Assembly (NCBI RefSeq): GCF_003070885.1
Contig: NZ_CP028913.1
Span: 2,232,001 to 2,296,000, forward strand
Reading direction: 5' to 3'
Length of the DNA: 64,000 bases
Origin: Agromyces badenianii
GTDB taxonomy: Bacteria; Actinomycetota; Actinomycetes; Actinomycetales; Microbacteriaceae
Shown: piece after piece, positions 7,990 through 15,388 of the stretch
Layout: every line of letters begins with the position of its first letter
How positions within the stretch are numbered: the first letter of the stretch is position 1
Notes under the pieces: model-generated
The model's input: the letters and a program-made list of their open reading frames with translations, nothing else
Databases searched by the model: none
Told to the model about the DNA's origin: nothing
Translations under genes and position numbers: made by a program

Positions 7990-9174
7990 TCAGCGCGCGA
8001 GGATGATCGGCGCCGCGCTCGCCCACTCGCGCAGGAGTTCCTCGCGCACGGTGACGCCGGTGCCCGGGGCATCCGGAACCTGCAGCTGCCCGCGGTGCTC
8101 GCCCTCGCCGAGTTCGAACGGCTCGGTGAGGTCTTCAGCGTAGTACCGCGACGACGCCGAGGTGTCGCCGGGCAGCACGAAGCCGGGCAGCGCGGCGAGC
8201 GCGACGTTCGCGGCGCGGCCGATGCCGGTCTCGAGCATGCCGCCGCACCACACGGGCACGTCGAGCGCGCGGCACACGTCGTGCACCCGCAACGCCTCGA
8301 GGTAGCCGCCCATGCGACCGGGCTTGATGTTCACGACCGAGGTCGCGCCGCGCTCGATCGCATCCACCGCGGTCGTGACGTCGAGGATCGACTCGTCGAG
8401 GCAGACGGGCGTCTCGCAGGCGCTCGCGAGCCGGGCGTGCGCGGCGAGGTCCTCCTCGGCGAACGGCTGCTCGATGAGGAGCAGCCCGAACGCGTCGAGG
8501 CTCGCGAGCAGCGGGATGTCGTCGGCGGTGTACGCCGTGTTCGCGTCCACCTGAAGCAGCGCATCGGGTCCGATGAGCTCGCGCACCGCGCCGACCGGCA
8601 CGAGGTCCCACCCGGGCTTGATCTTCAGCTTGATGCGCCGGTAGCCGGCCTCGGCGTAGCCCGCGACCTCGTCGAGCAGTTCCTCGATCGTCGAGGCGAT
8701 GCCGACCGAGACTCCGCAGTCGACCCAGCCGCGCACCGCACCGAACGCCTCGCCCATCGGCCGCCCCTGTGCCCGCAGCTCGGCGTCGAGCACGGCCGCC
8801 TCGATGGCGCCCTTCGCCATGCGATGGCCGGCGACGACGGCGAGCGCCGGCGCCACGGATGCCGCGAGCGGCACTCCGACCGAACGGGGGTCGTCGCCCG
8901 CGACCGCCCGGATCTCGCGGGCGTCGAGCAGGGCCGGTGCGAGGTACCGCTCGATGACGGATGCCGCGCCGCCGACGTATTCGGCGGAGTAGAAGGGGTC
9001 GCGGCCAGCCACGCATTCGCCCCAGCCGTCACCCGTGTCGGTGCGAACCCGCACGAGCAGCGCTTCGCGCACGGTCTCGCGCCCGAAGCTCGTCTCGAAG
9101 GGACGCACGAGCGGCACCTCGACGCGGTGCAGCTCGATCGCCTCGATGCGCGGCGTGCGTGTGGTCGTGGTCAT
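7990..9174 (-). CDS. enolase-superfamily OSBS / N-acylamino acid racemase
   Basis: A 394-residue member of the MenC type 2 / NSAR branch of the enolase superfamily. All active-site residues are visible: the KxK pair (K182, K184 in KLKIK), metal ligands D210 (VDANTAY), E235 (IEQPF) and D260 (CLDES), and the second general base K284 (NIKPGRMGG). The family either dehydrates SHCHC to o-succinylbenzoate in menaquinone synthesis or racemises N-acyl amino acids. The start overlaps the stop of an acyltransferase gene (ATGA), and no other men gene is near, which favours N-acylamino acid racemase. The choice between activities is inference. Confidence 0.88.
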   Translation of the reverse strand: MTTTTRTPRIEAIELHRVEVPLVRPFETSFGRETVREALLVRVRTDTGDGWGECVAGRDPFYSAEYVGGAASVIERYLAPALLDAREIRAVAGDDPRSVGVPLAASVAPALAVVAGHRMAKGAIEAAVLDAELRAQGRPMGEAFGAVRGWVDCGVSVGIASTIEELLDEVAGYAEAGYRRIKLKIKPGWDLVPVGAVRELIGPDALLQVDANTAYTADDIPLLASLDAFGLLLIEQPFAEEDLAAHARLASACETPVCLDESILDVTTAVDAIERGATSVVNIKPGRMGGYLEALRVHDVCRALDVPVWCGGMLETGIGRAANVALAALPGFVLPGDTSASSRYYAEDLTEPFELGEGEHRGQLQVPDAPGTGVTVREELLREWASAAPIILAR

Positions 9175-10016
9175 TCGGGCTCCCGATCGGGGTCGTCGGT
9201 GGTGAAGACGTAATCGCCGGCGGTGTCGAGCTCGGGGCGCACCGACGGGTCGGCGAGAGCGGCGAAGGCCTCGCGCGAACGCTCGCGCAGGCGAGCGGCG
9301 GCGGCCGGGTCATCCGCTCGCAGCGCCTCGAAGTCGTGCACGAGGGCGAATCGGCCGCGCGACGACCAGACGGGCTGCCGAAGCCGGGCGAGCGCGCGGG
9401 CGGTGCGGGCCGACTCGAGGCGCCAGCGCACCTCGAAGCGGTCGCTCCGGTCGGCACCCGTGATGCGGTCGTCCATCCGCCCGTAGAAGTCGGGGTGGAA
9501 GGCGATGACCTCGGTGCCGAGACGCACAAGGTTCATTCGGGCGTTGCGGCGGATGAGCGGGTCGAAGGTCCAGCGCATCTCGGTGATGCCGTGCTCGAGG
9601 CAGAGGGCGCGCTGGCGCAGCTTCAGGGCGAGTCCGACACCGCGTCCGCGGGCGGCCCGGTCGACGGCGTTCATGTGCGAGTGCAGGTGGATGCCGCCCT
9701 GCCAGCCGAGGAAGCCGAGGGTCGCCCCGAGCACATCGTTCCCCGGGTGGTCGCGCCGGTTCGGCTCCCCCGCCGCCGATGGCTGCACGGGCACCGCCAC
9801 CAGCACGGTGTTGCCCGCGTGCGCGAGCGCCTGCAGCATCGAGCGGTCGGGACCTCGACCCGCGCCCCACGTCGATTCGAACCTGGCGAGCACGCCGTCG
9901 AGCTCTGCGGTGGTCGCCTGCCGCGTCTCGACACCCGCACGCGCGTCGGCGGCGTCGGCGAGCTCGACGGCCGCGGGCCATCCGGCGACGACCGGTGCAC
10001 GGGTCGTGGCGGTCAC
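9171..10016 (-). CDS. GNAT family acyltransferase, large form
   Basis: A 281-residue protein with a GNAT core in the middle: GATLGFLGWQG, then HMNAVDRAARGRGVGLALKLRQR, a clear motif A with R-G-R-G-V-G. It continues with MRWTFDPLIRRNARMNLVRLG, typical of GNATs annotated near MenC/NSAR genes. The C-terminal third has no recognised motif. The GTG start overlaps the upstream stop (GTGA), and its own stop overlaps the racemase start (ATGA). In characterised D-amino acid systems a GNAT N-acylates the amino acid before NSAR racemises it; I infer that role here. Confidence 0.82.
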   Translation of the reverse strand: MTATTRAPVVAGWPAAVELADAADARAGVETRQATTAELDGVLARFESTWGAGRGPDRSMLQALAHAGNTVLVAVPVQPSAAGEPNRRDHPGNDVLGATLGFLGWQGGIHLHSHMNAVDRAARGRGVGLALKLRQRALCLEHGITEMRWTFDPLIRRNARMNLVRLGTEVIAFHPDFYGRMDDRITGADRSDRFEVRWRLESARTARALARLRQPVWSSRGRFALVHDFEALRADDPAAAARLRERSREAFAALADPSVRPELDTAGDYVFTTDDPDREPE

Positions 10017-11287
10017 CCCAGCCGGTCCTCGATGCCCCAGGCCTGGCCGTACCCGCCCTCGGCGACCGGCCTCGCCATGAGTTCGAGGAACGGCGCCGCG
10101 TCGAACGCCTCGGGGCCGAGCACACCGCGCCCCTGCCACACCTCGGTCGCGAGCAGTTCGAGGGCGATGACCGGGTTCAGCGCGGTCTGCCAGACCACGC
10201 ACTGGCTCTCGTACTCGCGCATCGTCCACTCGTTGTCGCTCACGTGGAAGAGGTACACCTCCCGCGGCTCGCCGTCGACGCCGGTGCCGGTGACCCAGAG
10301 CCCGGCGCACGTCTTGCCGGTCATGCGCGGGCCGATCGTCGCGGGATCGGGCAACGAAGCGGCGACGACGTCGCGCGGCGCGACATGCGCCGGGCCGGTC
10401 TCGCTCCGCACCGTGACCGGGCTCGTCGAGTCGAGGCCCAGCAGGTGCAGCACCTGCAGCACGTTGATGAACTCCGCGCCGAGCCCGTACTTGAAGGTGA
10501 CGCGCTTCGCATCGACCCAGCGGGGCATGAGGAGCACCTCCTCGTGCTCGACGTTGACGCACTCGACCGGACCGATGCCCTCTGGGAAGACGAAGGTCTC
10601 GGGCTCCGAGAACGGCGCAGTCGTGAACCAGCCCGCGTCCTTCTCCCAGACGACGGGCGGATTCAGGCACTCCTCGATCGTCGTCCAGATCGAGAAGCTC
10701 GGGGCGAAGATCTCGTTGCCCTCCTCGTCGGTGACGACGAGGTTCGCGCCGTCGCGCACGCCGAGCTCGTCGATCTCGCTGAAGAGATGATCGGCGGCAT
10801 AGCGGGCGAACACGTCGGAGAGGCCGGGCTCGACGCCCATGCCGACGAGCGCGAGCCTGCCCGCGGCATCCCAGTCGCCCGCTTGCGCGAACTGGTCGTC
10901 GCCGAGCTTCACCCCCGTGAGCGAGTGCGGCTCGCTCGGATGCGGCTCCGACAGGCTCATCGCCATGTCGAGGTAGTCGGCGCCCGCGGCGAGCGCACCG
11001 GCGAAGATCGACGGCACGAACTTCGGCTCCACGGCGTTCATGACGTGGGTCGCGTCGAACTCGAGTGCGACCGCCGTGACGACGTAGGGGTCGCTCGCGT
11101 CGATCTGCGTCGTGTCGAATCGGCTCGCGACCTCGTCGCCGTGCTTCGCCCGAATCCACGCGAGCGTGCGCTCGGCACGCGCCTCGTCGTAGTCGGCGAT
11201 CACGAGCAGCTCGAAGAAATCACGGCGAGCGGCGATCTTGGCGATGGCGTCTCCGACGCCCCCGGCGCCGATGAGGAGGATGCGCAT
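10013..11287 (-). CDS. saccharopine dehydrogenase-like NAD(P)-dependent oxidoreductase
   Basis: A 424-residue protein with an N-terminal Rossmann nucleotide-binding motif (ILLIGAGGVGDAIAKIAA) and the Sacchrp_dh_NADP/C-terminal arrangement. Internal signatures include NAVEPKFVPSIFAGALAAGADYLDMA and GVEPGLSDVFARYAAD. Members act in lysine/saccharopine metabolism or as carboxynorspermidine-type dehydrogenases; the substrate here is unknown. ATG 11287 gives the dinucleotide motif at the usual position, residues 3-9. It is the first gene of the trio with the GNAT and racemase, starts 65 bp after the urate oxidase stop on the same strand, and probably extends that operon. Confidence 0.87.
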   Translation of the reverse strand: MRILLIGAGGVGDAIAKIAARRDFFELLVIADYDEARAERTLAWIRAKHGDEVASRFDTTQIDASDPYVVTAVALEFDATHVMNAVEPKFVPSIFAGALAAGADYLDMAMSLSEPHPSEPHSLTGVKLGDDQFAQAGDWDAAGRLALVGMGVEPGLSDVFARYAADHLFSEIDELGVRDGANLVVTDEEGNEIFAPSFSIWTTIEECLNPPVVWEKDAGWFTTAPFSEPETFVFPEGIGPVECVNVEHEEVLLMPRWVDAKRVTFKYGLGAEFINVLQVLHLLGLDSTSPVTVRSETGPAHVAPRDVVAASLPDPATIGPRMTGKTCAGLWVTGTGVDGEPREVYLFHVSDNEWTMREYESQCVVWQTALNPVIALELLATEVWQGRGVLGPEAFDAAPFLELMARPVAEGGYGQAWGIEDRLG

Positions 11288-11352
11288 GCCTCGACGCTAG
11301 CGCGCATGGCCCGGCAGCGGGAGTCCCTGAGCACTGCCGCCGTCGACCGCGC

Positions 11353-12318
11353 TCAGCAGAATCCTGCGATGCCCTCCCAGGCCGCGGCCGGACTCACGAC
11401 ACCCTCCCGCGTGACGGCAGCCTCGATGAGCCCGTACGGACGATCGGCGGCGTAGAACACCTCGTTGGGGTTGTCGAGTCCGAACGGGGTGAGGTCGACG
11501 ACGAAGTGGTGCTTGTTCGGCATCGAGAAGCGGATCTCGGCGATCTCGGGGCATTCCTCGAGCACCCGCGAACCCATCTCGAACAGCGTCGCCTGGAGGG
11601 CCGGCGAGTGCCGTTGCGCGAAGGCCTCGAGCAGGAGGGCGCGCACCCGCTCGTAGCTCGCGTCGTAGTCGGGCCCGCCGTCGCCGTCGCCCTCGCCCTC
11701 GCCCTCGCCCTCGCCCTCGCCCTCGCCCTCGCCCTCGCCCTCGCGGCGAGCATAGAGCCACCTCGCCGCGACATCCGTGGCGAGGACGCGGTCGCTCGTC
11801 TCAGCGAGCGTCGTGTATTGATCCCGAGGGAACCCCTCGAACCCCGACTCCGTCGTCTTCAGCACGGTCAAGCCCTTCAGTCCGCCGATCACGTGGCGCG
11901 CGGCGCCGTCGGCGACGACGACGGCGGTGCGCGTCTCGCGCCCCGACCGCACGAAGGAGTGGTCGTGCGCCGCGCCCTGCACCTCGATGCGATCCCAGGC
12001 GAAGCTCTCGGCCTCCCAGCGGCCGCCGCTCACCCAGTCGAACTCGCTCGTGAAATGCTCGGCGAGCCGCAGCAGGAACGCCTCCGGTGACCCGATGCCC
12101 CCGCGCGCGAATGCGAAGACGGTGTTCTTCTGGGTGTCGGTCGCGATCACGTGCGAGTTGTCGCCCGCGAGGTGGGCCCGATCGAAGTCGCCGCGCAGCT
12201 GCGAGGTGACGTTGAGATCCTCGATCTCGTGCCGGGCCGTTTCGCGCGTGACCTTGACGACGCGCACTTCGGCCTTGCCGTACTGGTTCGGCCCGAGCAC
12301 GATGGCGGGTTCGGTCAT
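11353..12318 (-). CDS. pucL: urate oxidase (factor-independent uricase)
   Basis: Oxidises urate to 5-hydroxyisourate. This 321-residue T-fold enzyme has the hallmark segments GPNQYGKAEVRVVKV at the N-terminus, FDRAHLAGDNSHVIATDTQKNTVFAFA (with the catalytic Thr), GLKGLTVLKTTESGFEGFPRDQYTTL and MPNKHHFVVDLTPFGLDNPNEVF. Between the two tunnelling-fold halves, at about residues 193-214, is a run of nine Glu-Gly pairs followed by Asp-Gly pairs, absent from ordinary uricases and encoded by a hexanucleotide array. The gene follows hydroxyisourate hydrolase by 3 bp, and GAGGGAGC precedes the ATG as ribosome binding site. Confidence 0.95.
   Translation of the reverse strand: MTEPAIVLGPNQYGKAEVRVVKVTRETARHEIEDLNVTSQLRGDFDRAHLAGDNSHVIATDTQKNTVFAFARGGIGSPEAFLLRLAEHFTSEFDWVSGGRWEAESFAWDRIEVQGAAHDHSFVRSGRETRTAVVVADGAARHVIGGLKGLTVLKTTESGFEGFPRDQYTTLAETSDRVLATDVAARWLYARREGEGEGEGEGEGEGEGEGDGDGGPDYDASYERVRALLLEAFAQRHSPALQATLFEMGSRVLEECPEIAEIRFSMPNKHHFVVDLTPFGLDNPNEVFYAADRPYGLIEAAVTREGVVSPAAAWEGIAGFC
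11689..11742 (-). repeat. hexanucleotide microsatellite inside urate oxidase
   Basis: Nine perfect copies of GCCCTC on the plus strand (GAGGGC on the coding strand, Glu-Gly), next to two GCCGTC units (Asp-Gly). Because the unit is 6 bp, copy-number change alters the linker by two residues without a frameshift. Confidence 0.95.
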
Positions 12319-12321
12319 GGT

Positions 12322-12678
12322 TCAGCTCCCTCGATAGCTCGAATAGGCGAACGGGCCGAGCAGCAGGGGCACGTGGCAGTGCCGCCCGTCGTCGGCGAGC
12401 GCGAAGGTCAGCAGCACCTCGGGGAAAAAGGCGTCGAGGTCGCGTGCGGCGAAGTAGGCGCGGGTGTCGAAGCGCAGCCGGTACTCCCCCGGCGCGATGG
12501 TCTCGGCGCCGAGCTGCATGATGCGCCCGTCGGCATCGGTGACGGATGTCGCGACGGAACGCCAGTCGGCGCCATCACGCACGAACAGCTCGACCGCGAT
12601 GCCCTCGGCCGGCAGGCCCGTGCTCGTGTCGAGCACGTGAGTGGTGATGCGGGAGGCGGTGGCGCGGGAGGCGGTCAT
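12322..12678 (-). CDS. uraH: hydroxyisourate hydrolase (transthyretin-like)
   Basis: Hydrolyses 5-hydroxyisourate to OHCU, the second step of urate breakdown. The 118-residue protein has the family's N-terminal signature THVLDTSTGLPAEGIAVELF, the RFDTRAYF segment, the histidine motif DGRHCHVPLLLGPFAYSSY and the terminal YRGS tetrapeptide that distinguishes the enzyme from vertebrate transthyretin. The ATG overlaps the stop of the allantoinase/OHCU decarboxylase gene (ATGA), so translation is probably coupled. Confidence 0.96.
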   Translation of the reverse strand: MTASRATASRITTHVLDTSTGLPAEGIAVELFVRDGADWRSVATSVTDADGRIMQLGAETIAPGEYRLRFDTRAYFAARDLDAFFPEVLLTFALADDGRHCHVPLLLGPFAYSSYRGS

Positions 12679-14555
12679 GCGGCGAAACGTCCCTTCAGTC
12701 TCAGCGCGGCGATCTCGCGCAGTTGCCCGGCGACGACGAGGTCCTCCTCGTCGGCCGTGTGCCCGAGGCGCTCGGTGAGCGCCCCGAGGATCTCTTCCGA
12801 CGACCGGCCGGCGGCACGGATCAGGAAGACACGGCCGAACCGGCGCTCGTAGGCGAAGTTGCCTTCGGCGAGGGCGGCGGCGATCGCGGCATCCCCCGCA
12901 TCGACGCCCGCCTGCTCGCTCCGCGAGAGGGCGGCCTCTGCACCGACGCCCGCTGCATGTTCGCCGATGCGGGGATGGCGGGCCATCGCGGCATCCACCT
13001 CTTCGGCCGTGAACGGCGACGCGGCGGTGCCGGCCGCGGTCACGAGCTCCTCGACCGAGCCGTAGGGGCGGCCGTCGACGAGTTCCTCGCACCAGCGGGT
13101 GATGTCGAGACACGGCCGGATCCACGCGATCGCCGCGTCGCGATCGGCGGCGTCGAACTCCGCGAGCCGCATGACGCGGCCCGGTTCCGACGTGACGCGG
13201 CCCGGTTCCGACGTGTCGCGGCGCAGCAGCCGCCCGCGCGGGTTCTCGCGCTCGATCGGCGCCCCCGCGAGGAGCACGGCGCGCACCACCCCGAAGAGCT
13301 CGCGGCCGTCGTAGGGCGTCATCGGATGGCGGTGCTCGAGCAGCGCCGCATCGACGACGCAGCTCGCGTCGGGAGCGACAACGACGAGATCGGCGGCGGC
13401 GCCCTCGACGATGCCGCCCTTCGCCGCGAGGCCGACTCGTCGGGCCGGCGCCGTCGACATCCACTCCACGACGCGTGCGAGCGGGATGCCGCGGCGGCGA
13501 GCCTCCGTCCAGACGAGGGGCAGCCCGAGCTGCAGCGACGCGATGCCGCCCCACGCCTCGGCGAAGTCACCGCCGCCCGCGCGTTTCAGCTCGGGCGGCG
13601 CCGGCGAGTGGTCTGAGACGATGAAGTCGATGACGCCGTCGACGAGCCCCTGCCAGAGCGCGTCCCGGTTGACGCCCTCGCGAATGGGCGGACAGCACTT
13701 GAACTCGGTGGCGCCGGCGGGCACCTCGTCGGCCGCGAGCACGAGGTAGTGCGGGCACGTCTCGACGGTGAGCCGCACGCCGCGATGCTTCGCCGTCGCG
13801 ATCTGATCGAGGGCGTCGGCCGAGCTCAGGTGCAGGATGTGCGCCCGGACGCCGGTGCGTGCGGCCCGTTCGATCACGGCGCCGATCGCGGCGCCCTCGG
13901 CCTCCCGCGGGCGCGAGGCCAGGAAGTCGGCGTAGGCGGTGCTGTGCGCGTGCGGCGCAGCTTCGAGGAGCGCCGCGTCCTCGGCGTGCACGATGACGAG
14001 CGAGTCGGATTCCGCGGCGAGAACCGACATCGCCGCCTCCATCTCGTCGGCGGAGACGGGTGGGAACTCGTCGACACCGGAGTGCGCGAGGAAGCACTTG
14101 AACCCGAACACGCCGGCGGCCACGAGCGGCTCGAGTTCGGCCCGGTTGCCGGGCACGATGCCGCCCCAGAACCCCACGTCGACGAAGGCCTGCCCCGCTG
14201 CGGCCTGCCGCTTGAGCTCCAGCGCCGCGACGTTCGTCGTCGGCGGAATGCTGTTGAGCGGCATGTCGACGATCGTCGTGACGCCGCCGGCCGCGGCGGC
14301 ACGGGTCGCCGAGGCGAAGCCCTCCCACTCGGTGCGGCCGGGCTCGTTCACATGCACGTGGGTGTCGACGAGTCCGGGGATCAGCACCTCGTCGTCGGCG
14401 AGGTCGATGCGGCGCTCGCCGACGAGCCCCGCCCCGAGCGGCGCGATGCGCGCGATGACCCCTCCCCGCACGCCGAGTTCGGCCGGCGCGAACCCGCCCG
14501 CCACGAGCACCTCGGCGCCCGTGACGACGAGGTCGAAGCCCGAGGCATCCGTCAT
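12675..14555 (-). CDS. fused allantoinase - OHCU decarboxylase
   Basis: One open frame of 626 residues encodes two enzymes. Residues 1 to about 450 are allantoinase (AllB): DTHVHVNEPGRTEWEGF with the H-x-H metal pair, GFKCFLAHSGVD with the carboxylated-lysine position, HAED, ILHLSS and DHSPAP. The last 165 residues are OHCU decarboxylase (UraD), with RHPRIGEHAA and SRSEQAGVD and the usual C-terminus. The joint has no stop codon and contains a 7-residue TSEPGRV repeat. An internal ATG (13172) could start a free UraD, but no ribosome binding site precedes it. Both starts and stops overlap neighbours by 4 bp. The domains catalyse the third and fourth steps of urate breakdown. Confidence 0.88.
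   Translation of the reverse strand: MTDASGFDLVVTGAEVLVAGGFAPAELGVRGGVIARIAPLGAGLVGERRIDLADDEVLIPGLVDTHVHVNEPGRTEWEGFASATRAAAAGGVTTIVDMPLNSIPPTTNVAALELKRQAAAGQAFVDVGFWGGIVPGNRAELEPLVAAGVFGFKCFLAHSGVDEFPPVSADEMEAAMSVLAAESDSLVIVHAEDAALLEAAPHAHSTAYADFLASRPREAEGAAIGAVIERAARTGVRAHILHLSSADALDQIATAKHRGVRLTVETCPHYLVLAADEVPAGATEFKCCPPIREGVNRDALWQGLVDGVIDFIVSDHSPAPPELKRAGGGDFAEAWGGIASLQLGLPLVWTEARRRGIPLARVVEWMSTAPARRVGLAAKGGIVEGAAADLVVVAPDASCVVDAALLEHRHPMTPYDGRELFGVVRAVLLAGAPIERENPRGRLLRRDTSEPGRVTSEPGRVMRLAEFDAADRDAAIAWIRPCLDITRWCEELVDGRPYGSVEELVTAAGTAASPFTAEEVDAAMARHPRIGEHAAGVGAEAALSRSEQAGVDAGDAAIAAALAEGNFAYERRFGRVFLIRAAGRSSEEILGALTERLGHTADEEDLVVAGQLREIAALRLKGRFAA
13173..13214 (-). repeat. 21-bp tandem duplication at the AllB-UraD joint
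   Basis: The 21-base block at 13173-13193 is repeated exactly at 13194-13214. It encodes TSEPGRV twice in frame immediately before the Met that begins the UraD-like part, and so lengthens the interdomain linker without changing frame. Confidence 0.95.
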
Positions 14556-15388
14556 CTGGGGCCGTTCGCGGCCGGCCCGGTGAGCCGCACCTGCCGGTTG
14601 ACGTCTTTGTAGAGCAGGTAGCGGAACGGCCCCGGGCCGCCCGCGTAGCAGGCCTGCGGGCAGAAGGCGCGCAGCCACATGAAGTCGCCGGCCTCGACCT
14701 CGACCCAGTCGTCGTTCAGCCGGTAGACGCCCTTGCCCTCGAGCACGTAGAGCCCGTGCTCCATGACGTGCGTCTCGGCGAAGGGGATCGAGGCTCCGGG
14801 CTTGAAGGTCACGATGTTCACGTGCATGTCGTGTGCGAGGTCGTCGGGGTCGACGAACCGGGTCGTCGCCCACGCGCCATCCGTGCCGGGCATCTCCTGC
14901 GGCGCGACCGAGGCGTCGCTCGTCACGAACGAGTGGGGCGCGGCGATGCCGTCGACGGGTTCGTAGGCCTTGCGGATCCAGTGGAAGCATGCGGGCGCCT
15001 CGCCCTCGTTCGCGACCGCCCAGCTCGCACCCGCGGCGAGGTAGGCGTATCCGCCCGGCGCGAGCCCGTGCCGCTGCCCGTCGAGCGTGAGCGCGAGTTC
15101 GCCGCTCGTGACGAACACGACGCCCTCGACGCCCGGCTCCTGCTCGGGGCGCTCGGCGCCGCCGCCCGGCCCGATCTCGACGATGAGCTGCGCGAAGGTC
15201 GTCGCGAAGCCCGCGATCGGCCGCGCGAGGATCCACGAGCGGGTCCTCGTGAAACCGGGGAGCCTGCTCGTGACGATGTCGCGCAGCACGCCCCTCGGAA
15301 TCACGGTGTACGCCGTCGTCACGATGGCGCGGTCGGTGAGCAGCTCGGTCTGGGCGGGCAGGCCGCCCGTCGGGGTGAAGTAGCTCAT
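14552..15388 (-). CDS. allE: (S)-ureidoglycine aminohydrolase, bicupin
   Basis: Releases ammonia from (S)-ureidoglycine to give (S)-ureidoglycolate. The 278-residue protein contains two cupin domains: the first around VVFVTSGELALTLDGQRHGLAPGGYAYLAAG, the second around THVMEHGLYVLEGKGVYRLN with the Mn-binding His/Glu set (E, H, H), followed by GDFMWLRAFCPQACYAGG, a strong AllE signature. The start overlaps the stop of the DUF6986 gene and the stop overlaps the allantoinase start, both ATGA. Its substrate needs AllC, which is not encoded in this window. Confidence 0.94.
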   Translation of the reverse strand: MSYFTPTGGLPAQTELLTDRAIVTTAYTVIPRGVLRDIVTSRLPGFTRTRSWILARPIAGFATTFAQLIVEIGPGGGAERPEQEPGVEGVVFVTSGELALTLDGQRHGLAPGGYAYLAAGASWAVANEGEAPACFHWIRKAYEPVDGIAAPHSFVTSDASVAPQEMPGTDGAWATTRFVDPDDLAHDMHVNIVTFKPGASIPFAETHVMEHGLYVLEGKGVYRLNDDWVEVEAGDFMWLRAFCPQACYAGGPGPFRYLLYKDVNRQVRLTGPAANGPR

